The notes: generated by a model from the sequence alone, not told the origin. Positions 10,491 through 24,086 are shown, numbered from the stretch's first letter. The stretch is DNA of 64,000 nt from Eutreptiella sp. 'Long Island Sound 2002' (GCA_964036045.1 OZ038378.1:182492944-182556943), one strand, 5' to 3'. Numbers and translations: made by a program.

Positions 10491-13402
10491 AGAGATAAAA
10501 CCAATGTTGTTTACATCATTGCACCAATGTACACCACCAATTGGCAAACATGGATCACAGGGGCAAGCGATATGCTGAAAAATACGTGGCTACAAGTGTG
10601 TATCTTTTTTGGAGGGCCGGTTTAGGACCAATTTTCAACAAATGCCTCCTTTTAGAGAAGGCTTGATAGAACAACCATCAATTATGAAGTGATCCGCAAA
10701 TCAAGCCTGTTTTGTGTGCTCTGCTGAAGTAGTGGTCATATCCACATGGGATATTGACACACCTATTCAAAGTCGGCCACACAAGAAACGTTGTGAGTAA
10801 GCACGATGTTGGTGGCACGCATAGACAAAGGTACCGGTAATCACACATACATTTTGCCCCTAATTTCAACTACTTTGCTTGGAGTCCTCTTTAGCTTGTG
10901 TCTAGTGTGATGTTGCCGGCAGTAACACGGAGCAAGAAGCCACGTGTGCAAATGGCAATGGCAACAAGAAGGCAACACCACTGCTCTTGCCGGTGCCAGC
11001 GTTGTGGTGCCAATGTCCACTCCAACGAATGATGCCAACGCAGCAAACATGGGCCATTGTGCCACGTGCGCTAAACACCATCAAACGACAGCAGCATAGC
11101 AAACGTGGGCCCTAGTGCCATGTGCGCTGCACACCAACTATACCTTCTTCACAGTTTTGCTTCACACTCCATCTTGCAATTGTACATGTGCTTCCATTCC
11201 ATATCTCTACCCAAGTGCTTTTAAAAAAAAGCAACGCATAGCGAGCAACATAGCTGTTACACAGCTTGCCATCAACCGCCAACATATTGGGGGGTGTAGG
11301 AAGTGGGGAGGGGGGGGCAGGGGGTTGTACACCAACCCAACCCGATCCATACTGATTCGTGTGTAGGAGCTTGAGAGCGTGCATTCTCTAGGTTTGGTCA
11401 TGCTTAGTGAAGACAAACAAACTACTTTGCGCAAAAGAAAGACCATAGTGGGCTTTCTTGCTACACACAATCTAATTCCCACTGTAGTCATTGTAGTCAT
11501 TGCAGTCTAGGGCTTTTCAGCTCGGTCCTTGTAGGCAAGGGCACTGCAGGAACAGTGCGGTGCAACAAAGCCACGTCGTCACGTGCACTTTGGGACACAA
11601 GCACAACACGCGGGCATGAGACTCAGAGCGGTGTTGTCGTCGCACCATTGACTATGTGCAATCTAATGGATTTTCATCCAATGCTTGCCATCCGTGGAGT
11701 TACCGTTGCGTGTGCAAAGGAAAATAAGGCTATCGCATACTAGAGGGGCACCAAGTCATAAAACAAACAAAGCACCAAACGAAAATTGATCACATAGCCA
11801 TTAGCCGCAGTGTAGCACAAGAGCAGAGCCTGGGTGAGTGCATAGGCAGATATAACTATCATACCCGTTGCTTGTTCTCACATGCATGGACAACCTTCAC
11901 TTTTGTGTATCATTCTATCATTAGTACTGCATTATATCATCCACACACCGGACTTTGCATGGAGTGCGGCACACTTCTAGGGAGAAAGCACAACACAAAA
12001 AATCAAGCCCCCCCCCCATGTACCAATGATTACCAGTCTTAAATCACCGCCCCTCGTGAAGCGAAGCACTTCTCAAGATTTCAAGGTTGGGGTTTTGTGG
12101 ATGCTGTCGTTGGGTGCATTTTTCAGGCGAAGCGCCTCACTTGGGGGGTGAAATTGCAGATGGTTATGTTACTACACACAAAGGGTGAGCAATGGTTCAA
12201 ATAAATGCACACCCCAAAGACCACAACCCCTCATATCACATGTACACAAAGCACAAGCATTGTTGTTGCCGGAATGTAGGGCCTGTGCAAGTTGGGAACC
12301 GTGCCGCAAGTTAGCATCAAAACCGCATGTGGTGCTTGTTGGGTATTCGCGGTGCAATGGATTATGGGGGGGTTGGGTTTTTTAATTTTTGCAAAGTCTC
12401 TTACTTTGCTATGCATAGGGTGCAAAGTCTAGGGTTGGGGTTTTAGACCTTGCTCAAGGGCTTGGTTTTTGTCAACCTTGCACTTGGTTATGGGTTGTTG
12501 ACTTCCTATGTTTGGTAGTGAGGATATGACACTTACGGAGTGAAACGATTGGCTTACGGCTGGGATCACACTTGTGGATGGGTCACCTCATGGTTGGATT
12601 TGATGTCCACGTGTAGTACCCACTTGTGCTTTGGCGCTTCAGGCGAATTAATATTCGCTTCATACCACGCTTAAGTTCCTCATCTGGTAATTTTCTTGAC
12701 GACGAATGTTCACACAACCATTGTCACCCGAATGACAAACTTGGTTTGGATACAGAATTGAAGAATGCGGAATGTCCTTCTCTCTTTGTGGTTAATCATG
12801 CATATGCACATGGTCGACGTGTGCGGGGGGTTTTCGTGTGAAGCAAGAGGGGGTTGAATGCCAAGTATCACGCTGTACGGTGTCTTCCAATTTGATATTC
12901 GGGGGTTCCATGTGGTAGCCTTTGCCATTGAGAGAGGAAGGCCCATCTTGTGCCTCTCCTTCGCCTTCGGTCTTCTTGCAGAAACGCGCAATCAAGTGGT
13001 CAATGGCAAGCAAAACTTCTTTAGTGGGAGTCCCATAACACTGAATGAAACAATGTAGCAAAAGTGGCTTTCGGTTTTGCTTGTTAAGCAGTTTATCTTG
13101 TGGTCTCCAACCCCAATCCAAGACCACAGCAATCTCCCGAAGCGCCAGGTGGGTACTACACGTGGGCATCAAACCTCAAACTTGGCTATCCGTGGTGGCG
13201 GCTCGGAGATTGGCCGCCCCCCACAACACCGCTGGCACCGCTGCTCAAGCCCCGCGCTAGGACGCTGCTGGGATGGCCATGGGAGCCTGCCTTCATGCAA
13301 GCCATTCTAAGCTGGGAGGCGAGCCTCATTTGGTCTATAGTAGGCAAGGGACACATCACGACTAATCCCTTAAATGAACATGCCAAGGGAAGAGGAAGGA
13401 GA
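10491..13402. other. Gene-poor stretch
   Basis: No supported gene. The minus-strand ORF 13172-12792 (126 codons) reads like protein in part (KEVLLAIDHLIARFCKK) but matches nothing I know, so it may be a relic. G/C runs occur near 11305 and 12009. Positions 12400-12640 are T/G-rich with no structure I can name. Confidence 0.4.
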
Positions 13403-13482
13403 GGAGTATGACTCTCCTGTTCGGGGATCGAACTCAGGTCGCCGAGTTGTTAGTCAAGTGTTTTACCGCTCAACTATGCTCC
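13403..13482 (-). other. tRNA-like sequence (pseudo-tRNA or SINE head)
   Basis: Read on the minus strand, the 80-nt segment begins GGAGCAT and ends ATACTCC, which can pair at six of seven positions as an acceptor stem. It has an A-box-like TAGTTGAGCGGT at the right place and a B-box-like GAGTTCGATCC. The T stem does not form normally. Instead GTTCG/CGAAC plus CCTG/CAGG give a different hairpin, and the anticodon stem is poor. A functional tRNA is therefore unlikely. Its last 34 bases recur at 13722-13755. Confidence 0.35.
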
Positions 13483-13721
13483 AGGGATAATAACACATGC
13501 TGTTGGCGCGGCACCACCCAATCTCTTAGGCTCTGCCACTTGCCCCCAGTGTGTTGATATCCCCTTCCTCGCTTTGTCGTCCGTTGTTCTGTCTCAGTCC
13601 GGTGGTGTATTGTAGGGCACCATCCCCCTTGGTCGTCGCGGCTTTGCTCGCTCCTGTCTCTTCTTGATTTATCTCGTATGGTCTTGAGCACACTTCCAGT
13701 GCCTGCACACGAGTGGGTCAA

Positions 13722-13755
13722 GTATGACTCTCCTGTTCGGGGATCGAACTCAGGA
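13722..13755 (-). repeat. Second copy of the tRNA-like 3' segment
   Basis: Thirty-four bases (AGTATGACTCTCC, GTTCGGGGATCG, AACTCAGG) are identical to the 3' part of the tRNA-like sequence at 13403. No A-box half is present. Confidence 0.7.
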
Positions 13756-13773
13756 AGAAGAAGGGGAAGGAGA

Positions 13774-13816
13774 GGCACAAGACGGGTCTGGACCATGTCC
13801 AGAGCCGTCTTGTGCC
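13774..13816. other. Near-perfect short hairpin
   Basis: Arms 13774-13792 and 13798-13816 (19 nt each) are reverse complements at 18 of 19 positions, around a 5-nt CCATG loop. It lies 18 bp beyond the duplicated tRNA-like segment. It could be a structured RNA element, part of a transposon end, or a replication-generated fold-back. No coding role is seen. Confidence 0.75.
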
Positions 13817-16800
13817 CCGACTGAGTAGAGGTGCTAGAGGTTCCTAACGAAAATGGAAACCGTGACATCACCAACAAAGGGAGGGTGGGAGCACTTTCCT
13901 TTGATATAGAGAGGCCTGCTACACCTTTTTTTTGCTTGGCCCGCCCACCAAAGTGTCTGGATGGATGTTACTGCCCCGAAGCCCAGTCTGGTTACCAGAG
14001 CTGCAGAATTTCTCACTCCCTCCTACCATAATATCGATGTCATGCTTGCACCATTGGTGTACGGTGTTCGGTGATGCCCCCCCCCCCCTATTTTGACGAT
14101 GCCGGAACCCATGGAATCGTCCCCAGGCCTTCAAATTTCCTTTAGCAGGCACAAACAACAAAAGATGGACCGCAAAGCACAGCAGAGCAACAAAACAGGA
14201 ATGGAACCACCATGTTAATCCAAGAAACGCGCCGGGGTCACAATTGTGCGTCCGCTACGCCTTTGTTGAAGTGGTGCCGTGGAAGGCGTCGAATTTGCCT
14301 TGGTGCGTTTCGACCGCGGCCCTGACGAAAAATCGAGTACCTACAGTCGATTCGACGAAAATCTAAATAGTGCACCGGGTAAACCAACAGTCAAAAAACA
14401 CGATCCCAGCTCCTCGGCCTCCAATCTGGCAAAAATTTCGAGAAATTTCCAAAACTCTGGAACTCGCGCGCGAGTCTCATTTGCCGAGGTTTTCCCTTAG
14501 CACCTCTAGACTGAGCCTTCGCTTTCGAAGCGCATGCGCATGTAGGCTAACTATAACCGATAGGAACTGGAGCGCTTGCCATGCAAGTACAAAAATAAAC
14601 CATGGCACCTTGAGTTGGCAATACTAAAAGCCATTGCGTACGACACTTTGTGGAACAAACTAATCATTGCTTGGCGCACTCGTAAACATCACCCATGCTC
14701 CGCAAGGTCACATCGTACGCTTCCGTACGGTATCTGTACACAAGCGTTCAAGATCAAGCGAAACCCCTTTTATTTGAGTTGTTTGGGCTGAAGGGCCGCC
14801 CCTCAAAGTATTCACATGGCAGAAGACGAGCGTTCCAATGGAAGGCTCTTGGATCGCGTGGACGGAAGAATTGGTTGGAGCGCGCAGCACTCGTCACCGG
14901 CGCAGCGAGGCACGAAGAACGTGACCATACTTGTGGCACATTCAAGAGATGCATGGACGACATTTGCATTTGAAATTTTGTTTAATTGTCACGCTCTTAG
15001 AATCCATTAAACGAACATGCTACATTTCTTCCTTGTGTACTCCCGCTATGGCTTTCATCTTGTGCCTTCGCCACTGACGAGTCCTGCGTGTGTACTCTTG
15101 TCCCGACTACGGAGATGCCAACAAACCATTGCCTCAAGCCGATCGGTGCCATGAGTATGAATCCAACGAAACATGCTTGTGTCACTCGCCACCGAGAGAT
15201 TCGGGGAAACTGGAAAGGAGCGAAGGGAACATTCTACGCTTATTTTGGGGCCCATTGATGGCCTTTGTCATCACAAACCCATGCATTGTGCACTTTGTAA
15301 ATTTGTGTTTTACGCAACACATTATCAATGATGCATGCCAAAGAACTTACACCCACCCGTTACGAGCATAATCATCAAAGCGAGCCGCAAATGCAGAAAG
15401 AATGCATTCAAAGGGCAACCCTAGCTTTTCAACCAGCTCGCCGGACCGCACAAGAAGTGCCGACCACCTCTTCCACGGCGACGGCGATTCCGCCTTGCCT
15501 CATGAACCACGCATTCTCCCCACGGATGGCGGGTTGTAAGGAATGTGGGAGTTCCAAAAGAAAGTAAAGTATGGCTCATCGGTTTGCTAGGCCGGCACTA
15601 GGGCGGGGTCCTGGTCATCCGTGAATGTAACCTTGCATAGGGACCCCCGCCGGGAGTCCTCCTTTCTTCCTTTCCCTTGGGGGCGCTGCTTGGGTTGACT
15701 GAGGTCTGTCGCCTTCGGCTTTTGTTTGGCCTTCTGCAACTTGCGCCGCCGCTACCAGCCCTATGTTTTTGGGCCCACCGAGCCTCGCTGTACTTCCGAA
15801 CGCGCTGCAGGTGACACCACACCCTATAAGCCCAGTAAAGGAAAGGCTTGGGGCCGCGACATGTGACACACGCCGGCAAAGGATACACCATGATATACAC
15901 GATTGAGACGGTGCGGAGTATTCTTGCGTGATTGCCGCCCATGTAGCATACAATAGAAGGCACATATCACGGGAACATGGAAAGCCGGGGACTAGGCAGG
16001 GGGGGGATTATTTCCGGACCTCCGATCCACGAACCGCGCCGATCCTTGGGGGGAGGGGGGGCTTCCGGGACCTGTGATCTACGATCCATGGTACGATGCA
16101 TGGTCCAACCCACTGCCATGGACAACGTAGAGTGAGGAGATAGGTTGTCAATTGGAGTGTACTCGCAACATATGGTGTACATTGTACAAGCATGTGAAGA
16201 AAAATTTTAATCAAGAAGCATTTTTGGATCGTTTTTGCTTTGCCACACCACCACACTAGGTGCAGTGTGAACAATTTTTTTTGAAGAATCATGTGTGGAT
16301 CGATTTTTTGCTTTGTTTGCGTGCCACACCCCAACACCAGATGCACTTTGGCCATGTAAGTATCGAAACTAACATGTTTTATGTATGTGCAGTGGGACCC
16401 TGTTGTTGCCAAGAGTAGGGTTGTGGCTTTAGCCCAAATATCTCAATTTGTGGTCATGTGTTTGCTTACTGTGGCTTCCATGCCTTCCTTTTTTTTGTTG
16501 GTTTTTGAAATTTTCGGTCTGCGCACCCAGGCCGGGGGGGGGGGGGGGGCTTCGGACCTCCGATCCACGACCGCGCCGATCTTGGGGGGGGGGGGGGGTT
16601 CCGGCACCTCCGATCCACCGTGATCGGATTGCCTAGTCCCTACCGAGTGCCAACGCGCAAATTGAGCTCGCTTCATGTGCCTTGAAAGTCGATCAAGCGC
16701 TGTGCAAGGCGAGGGAGCTTACCCAGCCACGGAGGGGGGGGAAGGGGGGGGGGGGCTGGGCCGTGCCGTGCCACGCTGCCGCCACATAGGGTGTGTCGTG

Positions 16801-18421
16801 TCACACCCGGCCGCCGCTGTGTTGTGTTGTCTTGTGTTGTGCTATGCTCTGTTGTGTTGTGTTGTCCGGTATTGGATTCTGCCTCTGTGATTTTTGCTCT
16901 CTAGATCTCTAGATCACATGATGATGACCTATGTCCCTTGTGCCGCCATGACATCGGGGGGGGGGGGGGGGCGATGGCACGGTACGCAATGCAATGGTTC
17001 ATGTACGAGGGTGATTGGCACTTGTGTCACCTGCGTCACCTGTGTCGGGCGTGCCACCATGACATGGAGGGGGGGGGGGGGAGGGGGGGCCATTGGAAAG
17101 TGTGCCGCAGCACGTGCCGTGACATGGGTAAGCTCCGAGGGCGGTGAGAGGTTTAGCTTGTGAAACCCAAAGGTCATCCAACGGCCGCATTGGCGTCATA
17201 GTGGGGTCCGGGGTTGATTGCACACATTGGCATTGCTCGGCACAATTGTTGCACGTGGTGACAGCCACGTGTTGCATAGGGTGTAGACTCACATAGGACA
17301 TCGTGGGGTTGTAGATTGTTTGGGTGGTGAGAGTGAGTTGGGCCGCAAAGCGACAAACTATGTTCGATACTATACATGCACGTTGAGGCACTGTGTGGAG
17401 CCAAACGGTGCTTGTGCAAACCGGTCAACAAGCACATAGATGTCTATGATGTCCGGTAGTGTGGTGTTTAGGTCCCAAATGCACCCAATGGACAATTGTG
17501 ACGTTTGGCGCTCCTTGCTGCCTGCCCTTTTTCCAAGTCATTATGGTACGCCTGGTCCGCACAAGACGTTGTAGATAACCTCCAGTCCCTTGTGTGGAAC
17601 CTAGTATTGGGAGGGTATCCACAGTCCTAGTGGAAACCATCGTTTCACCGTTGCTGGGAAAAATACCGGCTGATCAGGATTTTTCCCCTGAACCAAATGC
17701 ATGAATGGATCCGTCAAGCGAGGAAGTGCTAGGGTTCCAGATGACACCAGCCCATGATCTGTTATGTACAGGGGCAGGTTATCTCTGGGTAAGGGGGTGG
17801 GTCTTCCTTTTTACGGATCTCGGTTTTTTAATTTGATTTCTCTGGTCTTTGGTGATGGTGGACAGTGCGTTGTTGTTGTATGTTTTTGATGTGTGCTCGC
17901 CTTTTCCGAAGGCGTGACTACATGATTTATGGATGACGATAAGCATAGACAAACGAAAGGCCCGTGTCGGGGTATGAATGTGTGTGCGTATGGGCGAAGT
18001 ATCGGACCACGGGGAGAGTCAACACGAGAGGGCCCGGGAACCAAAGCAGCCTACATTCTTACACGGTGTGGAGTACAACTAGCCTGCATGGGCATGTTTG
18101 TATGCGTGCATAGTGCGGGGAGCCTTGCCCACGGTGCCAGAGGATAATCCAGACTTCGCCTTCCCTGTGGTTTGTTACACTTCAGCCTATGGCCGGCCAC
18201 TGACGAGTTTGTCTTTCGTGTGCTTGCGTGCCCGTGACCATTCGGCCCTGTTTCACATCTCTTGAGCCGAATGATATGATCATCTGAGGACTTGCTTGCT
18301 CTGTGTGTTTTACTTTTACAGCCTACAAGCTATGTTGAGTGCATGTTTTGCCGCTTGCGCTCTGCCGCATGACTCTCCTCGACCATCTCTCATTCGGTGC
18401 AGGGTCTATTCTATTTATTAG
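13817..18421. other. Gene-poor stretch rich in poly-G/poly-C
   Basis: No gene recognised. C runs occur near 14080 and long G runs near 16534, 16584, 16730-16755, 16956 and 17067. GTGTTGTGTTG-type simple repeats lie at about 16820-16865. The reading frame of the next gene begins directly after an in-frame TAG, TTTATTAG|ATG. Confidence 0.45.
16005..16626. repeat. Dispersed pair of a poly-G-associated repeat
   Basis: A segment with TTCCGGACCTCCGATCCACG, CCGCGCCGATC and TTGGGGGG occurs at about 16010-16090. It recurs at 16534-16626, where the flanking G runs have grown to 16 and 15. About 45 bases match, apart from one or two changes and the run lengths. Confidence 0.7.
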
Positions 18422-19567
18422 ATGATTGTCAATGAGGCTTGGGTGCAAGAGAAGTTGGCAAACCCGACGATCATGAAGATTGAAGAAACAGCAATGGTGC
18501 AGGGAATGTCAGGGTCAACAATGCGGAAGTTCAGGTGCCTCGACGGCGCCAACAAAGAGGTCGTGGTGGTGGTGGTTAAAGAAAGCCCCGAACGTAACGG
18601 CAACGAGTTTGGCCTGACTCGGGAGGTGCATTTCTACAACGATTTGCGGCCGGCTCTCACAGAGTGCCTCCGTATGCCTCGGATTTTCTTTGCGGAAGCA
18701 GACGACACCACGGGGGCGAAAGTGATCCTAATGGAGCATTTTGATGACGCTTGCATCCAAGCAGGATACTTCTTCGACCCAAGGCAACCGAACAATTGGG
18801 AGAAGAATGTGGAAGAGATCACTTCTAGCAGTGATTTCACTCCAAGTCGCGTGCTCAACAATATCTTTGAGGGGATCGCGAACCTGCATGGGAGGTATTG
18901 GAACTCCCAAAGTTTGAGGGGAAAGAAGTATCTCCGGGGCAACAACTGGACTGAAGATTCATGGAACGTAGGCCAGAACAGCTCCATAGATGCCTACCGA
19001 AGAGAGAGGGCGAAAACCTTTTTCGCTCAAGGAAAATGGTCCGGGCTAAAACGGCTCCTAGAGGCGTCTCATGCCAAGATCAGCTTCGAAAGCTACAAGG
19101 ACTGGGCCGCCTCCCGCGCTTTCACCCTGGTGCATGGTGACTTCCACCCAGGGAACATGCTCATCCTTCCCGCCGACACTGCGGATGGCAAACGTTCAGA
19201 CATTGATCGATGCTGCTTCCTAGACTGGGAGATGGTGGGTGTGGGCTCTGGGTCACAGGAATTGGGGCAGTTCATGATCAGCCACCCGACTAGTGTTTTC
19301 CGTAGGGAGCATGAGCAAGCTGCAGTACGCGCCTATTATGACCATTTAGTGACAGTGATGCCTGCCGATGATGCTAGTCGATACACATTTGAGCAGTGTT
19401 GGCAAGAATATGTGTTTGGTGGCCTGGGCAAGTGGCTATGGTTCATGCCCATCCTGGCAGACATGCTTCCTGTACCTGTTGTTGACTATTTTGCGGAAAA
19501 GGTGCTGGATTTTTGCCATGATCATGGTATTACTGTTGACAATGTCCCCATGCCACGGTTCTTCTAA
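18422..19567 (+). CDS. APH/choline-kinase-like phosphotransferase
   Basis: A single open frame of 381 codons with the protein-kinase-like APH fold motifs in order. QGMSGSTMRKF (about 27-37) is a glycine-rich nucleotide loop. The VVVVVKE strand supplies K53. TREVHFYNDL carries E68 on the C helix. LVHGDFHPGN (236-245) is the Brenner motif, with catalytic D240 and N245. FLDWE (266-270) is the metal-binding DxE-like motif. The family phosphorylates small hydroxylated substrates (choline, aminoglycosides, ecdysteroids, sugars); the substrate here cannot be read. Spacing between the two catalytic motifs is normal. The ATG at 18422 follows an in-frame TAG, so it is the first possible Met. No intron is needed, and the gene stands alone between non-coding flanks. 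Confidence 0.85.
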   Translation: MIVNEAWVQEKLANPTIMKIEETAMVQGMSGSTMRKFRCLDGANKEVVVVVVKESPERNGNEFGLTREVHFYNDLRPALTECLRMPRIFFAEADDTTGAKVILMEHFDDACIQAGYFFDPRQPNNWEKNVEEITSSSDFTPSRVLNNIFEGIANLHGRYWNSQSLRGKKYLRGNNWTEDSWNVGQNSSIDAYRRERAKTFFAQGKWSGLKRLLEASHAKISFESYKDWAASRAFTLVHGDFHPGNMLILPADTADGKRSDIDRCCFLDWEMVGVGSGSQELGQFMISHPTSVFRREHEQAAVRAYYDHLVTVMPADDASRYTFEQCWQEYVFGGLGKWLWFMPILADMLPVPVVDYFAEKVLDFCHDHGITVDNVPMPRFF

Positions 19568-22500
19568 TTGTGTGCCATGAATCCCAAAACGAGGCAAGTT
19601 GCAAGTCAAGGCCATGTTCATGCTTCGTGCATGCCTAATGACACCCATCCCCAAAGGTATCCCGAAATACTGCTATATCCGCACTAGAAACCAGCACCAG
19701 CGGTCCTCAATCCTTGTGAAGGTCCATTGAGCTGTAATACGCGGGGATTCCAGAAAAACCGACGGCCTAAGGGGCACAGTCATGGGGGACAATCCTTCGA
19801 CAATTGAATGGGCAGCCCCTCCCACACACACACACACACACACATTGCCACCGTGGTGGTGGGGCGGGGGGGGGGGAAGGCAGCATGGAGAGCGTAAAAT
19901 AATCGCGAGGTTGTGTTGATCAATGTGCGTTCGGCAAAATTTTTGAGCCAGGGGGGGGGGTGCTATAAAGGCTGAGTACGTGTGCCGGCTGGTACTTCCA
20001 GGTAGACACACTGGTTTTGCGGTTCCAGGAATGAATGGTTTACATTGCTTGTCCCAAGCCACTGGGGAAGTGTATTGTTACGAGGTGGGAGTGGGACAGT
20101 TGTCCCTCTGCTCGAAAGTGCTGCTTCTGCCCTCTAGTGTCCCTCCCATACCAGTGCCGCATGCTTCAAATTCTGTCTTTCGCAGGACATAAGTTTGGAG
20201 GGTGCTCTCCACCGCTGATGTGGGAAATGCCACGCAGGACCAGGGGTTTCTGGATCACCAAGTGTTTTCAGGTCTGCAGCATTTCTGGGCATTTTGCTCT
20301 GGGTTTTTTTCCTTTTCTGGAGCAAGCATCCACGCCTGGGGTAAGTAACACTTCAGCCTTGCTGCGGGCCGATACCTGGTTGTTGGTCCGAACGCTCAAG
20401 GGGGATTTCTGGGTCTCAGAGCCATCGGCAGCACTTCCGGTTAGACCGTTGGTCTACCTAGGCCTTTGCTGAAGGTGGATCCCACTGGATGGCTCAGGGC
20501 CTGTGGATTGGTGGGTTGGAGGGCTGACCCCCTCTCCGATGTCAGTGGAGATGGGTCGTTCGGCATGGGTCAGCCAGGGCCCCAACATGACCCCCACTCG
20601 GGCCCCCCGTCACTCAGCAGTGCTTGTGCCCGCAATGCTCTCCCACAGGAAATGGAGGAAGCCGTAGCCATGGAACCATTCCCGAGGTATTGGGCTTTCC
20701 TGATCTGCAAGTCGCTGAGGCTTTCGCTGGTCCCGTCCGAAGCCACTCTTCCGCCCCCCCATCCTTTTTTGTTGCTCGCAGTCTGGGACTCGGTCCTCGT
20801 CCTAACGACACGAGCCCATTCAGCTGCTGACTTTGTGTCCAGGTCAGTGAAGTGCCTTTTCAAGATGGCCTTTGGGGTGGCCAGCTGGGGGTTGCCACTA
20901 AATCAGCTGCTCCTTCCCCGCCTGGCAGGGGGCTGCGCTATCTTGCTGCCTGGAGGCGGGTTCAACATTCAATCAGGCTTGTTTTGCCCCAGGTTTGGCC
21001 TCAACCCTCGGATTTCCTCTGATCAGGCCCGCACGGATTTGTAGGCATGCATGGGACAATATGGAGTAATTGAAGAAGCACCCACATACCTGCAAATGGC
21101 CCCATTCTATGTGCCTGAATGGGTTAGATCGCCCTTGTTCTGAACAGCCACAGTAAGGCTCGGCGGTCCATACCACTGCCCAATTCCAGCACAAGTGACC
21201 CCCCGCCCCCCGAATGGCGATTTCCCAGCTTTTTGACCAAGCGCTGTAACCCAGACCTAATAAGTTCAGGCATATTGTCAAATCCAACTATCTCATATGT
21301 TCGATGAGCCTTTAAAGGATACGACCTTCCCCGACAATTCTGAACCACTACTACGTCTCAATTTTAATAAGGCACAATCTTATGTTAACCCAGCAACCGG
21401 GCTAAAGTTAACAACTAGGTCTTGAGCTGGGGGGTTACCATTTTCCAATATTTACCCTGCATTCGCTTATGGGCGCACAACTGCGTCACAAAAAAAAGGC
21501 AGGTTGTCCTGTTGTTTTGAATATTGCTCACTCTGTTTGTCTTGCAAGACTGCTCCTGCCTGCCTTTGCATTTCAAATGGGTTGCGGGTCAGGCAAAGAC
21601 TATGGTTTTTTGCAAGTTGCATTTTTTCGCACATAATGCACAAAGTGGGCAGTTTAGGCCACCTATGCCAGATATCAGTGACAAACTGATGAACAGCTCG
21701 ACCAGCCCGATGTTGTGTAAGTCTTGCCATCAGGAACAAAGATAACGCACCCTGGACTTAAGGACTCTTCATGTGGAGAAATGTAAAACCGATGTTCACA
21801 GCGAAAGGGTCCACAAAAAACCTGCTGAAGCGGAATAAGTACTGATACATTGCTTGCTTTTGTTCCGAAACTAAATAATCTTGTCGCCAGGGAATGACAG
21901 TGCAATGGAATGGGAACCATGCAAACAAGATCTCTGCACCCAGTTCCACGCCCACGTGGATAGAAATTTCAGAGTGCCAGAGTAGGCTGGATTGGCGAAG
22001 CATCCAACATCATCTGTTTTCATAGATTGTAATTTGTTTTACAGGGGGGGGGGGGGCTTCGTCAGGTGACAGGTTCGTGGGCAGAACTTCGTTTTTTCAG
22101 TTTGGTATCGAAATTCTCCCCACAAATTTTTTTGCGCAATTTGGGGCTCTTCCTGCTCTTTGTGCATCCTCAATGCCCATCCAGTTTTCGGGACTATGAA
22201 AATGCTGCCCGGGTACAGTTTTTTTCGCAAATTCGTCAGGAGGGGGGCCCAATGGATAAAAAGTCAATTTCACTTGCCAAAGTTTCACACAATTGATTGT
22301 CCACAAGGGACCAAGGGTTGGGGGTGTCAAAGTTTCCAATGTCTGATGGCCCTGCACCAAAATTGGAGGTGTGTCGAAATTTTCCCCTCACGAAATTTTC
22401 CCGCCGAGATTGCTCCCAGACGAAGCTTCCCTCCCCCCTGTAGGGAGTACATTTTTTTTTGCAGCAGTTGTTGGCCTTCTTTTACGAACCATCCATACGA

Positions 22501-24086
22501 TTGATATCCGCATCCGCATCCTATCGGTTTGTACCACATGCAGCCTTCGTTGCATATTTGGACATCTCAAAAACCTACCATTGGATTGAAAGGTGGTGGC
22601 AATTTGTCCAATCACCTGGCCATGCTATTTTAGCATATTCCAGTACTTGCAAGTCTTGCAAAAGCAATTATCCCTCCATTTGCTTTGCTCTTTTTCAAAA
22701 TATTTCTGTCGCAAACGGTGGTTTCTTGCTTTACTCAGATGGGATGCGGCACGGTGAGGAACGGTTGTATTGCAGTGGTAGCATGTTGCTTTGCCTGTGT
22801 CTTGTAAAACTAAGAGCAAGCGAGTGCCACCCAATTGTGTTTTGAGTGGGGTTCAGCCGAGCGCTTTCCCCATCTGTGGACAAGGGGGAGGGATGTCATG
22901 CATGACAGACGCTCAATCATGCCAGGTTGAGATTCCTCCTGCCCAGGGAATTCGAAAGTGGCAGTTCAGAATCAGTGCGCTGAGAGGATTCAGCAGGATC
23001 ATCACCCGGTTTTTTTTCGCGCATTTTTCAGAAAAAGGGCGAATTCCTGGGACGATTTCCTATTGGACACCCGAAAACGACTGATTTGGTTGTACAGTGC
23101 AGTCGACCTCTCAAACACTCTTCTGCCCCCCCCCCCCCCACTCCCTCGCAGCACTGCTTGCTACTGCTTCCCCATTGTCAATCCCTCGACACACGGCTCG
23201 TCCCGGGTCCTTTTTGTCATCGTTGAACCTCGAATTTATGTGTGACACAAGCTCCTCTAACAAGGAGCCGGATGTGGGCAGTGACGACAAAATGGGTTCC
23301 ACCATTTCTTGGGCCGCCAGTTCTGATGGTTTCAGTGCCGATGTCAGTCGATCAGAACCAGCTATTGCTCCCTCTCTCCTCGCAGCCAAATCTTCGCTTA
23401 GTCACCTTAATTAACCCCCCCCCCCCCCACGCCACCCAGTCCAAGAGGCCAAGCAGGTTGCAATCCTGCCAACAGAACACCCATAGCCTCAGCAATGCTT
23501 GGATCTGATCTCAGTTCCCCTGTCAAAGTGAGCGGACAAAGGCCACAGTGCAGTTCATGTTGTGCAAAATCCTGTGTGTTGAGTTGGGTTGTGGCGAAAA
23601 GATTGATTGCTGGGGATTTAGGAGGAGCGTCAGCACGCACTAGGGACCCGATACGGCAGGGGTTGTTAGCCAAAATGCACTAGCACACAATCATGGGCCC
23701 TTCTGGAGGACTAATTGGTTCTTCTACATTTTTCCTATCGATGGAAAAACATTTTATGCATGTGAATGCGCAGGTTTGAACAAAACAGCATGTTTTCCCC
23801 CATCAAGCTTGACTACAAATGTCCAATGTTGCTTATTTTATGATGGATCCTTGGACTTTGATTGAAAGTCTTTGTTGACCCTTGGCCCGTCCGGGCCAAG
23901 ATAGAGATAATGCTGGGATAACATTCAATTGGGGCTAGACCAACCAAAACTCTTAGCTATTATTTTGGACCAGTACCAAATTGTGGGTGTAGTTGTCGCT
24001 GCTGGAGCTGTTCTTGTTGGGAATGTGTTGCAAATGCAGTGAAACGAGTGTCATCTTTGGTCTGGGTGACGCCGTTCTTCTGCTCG

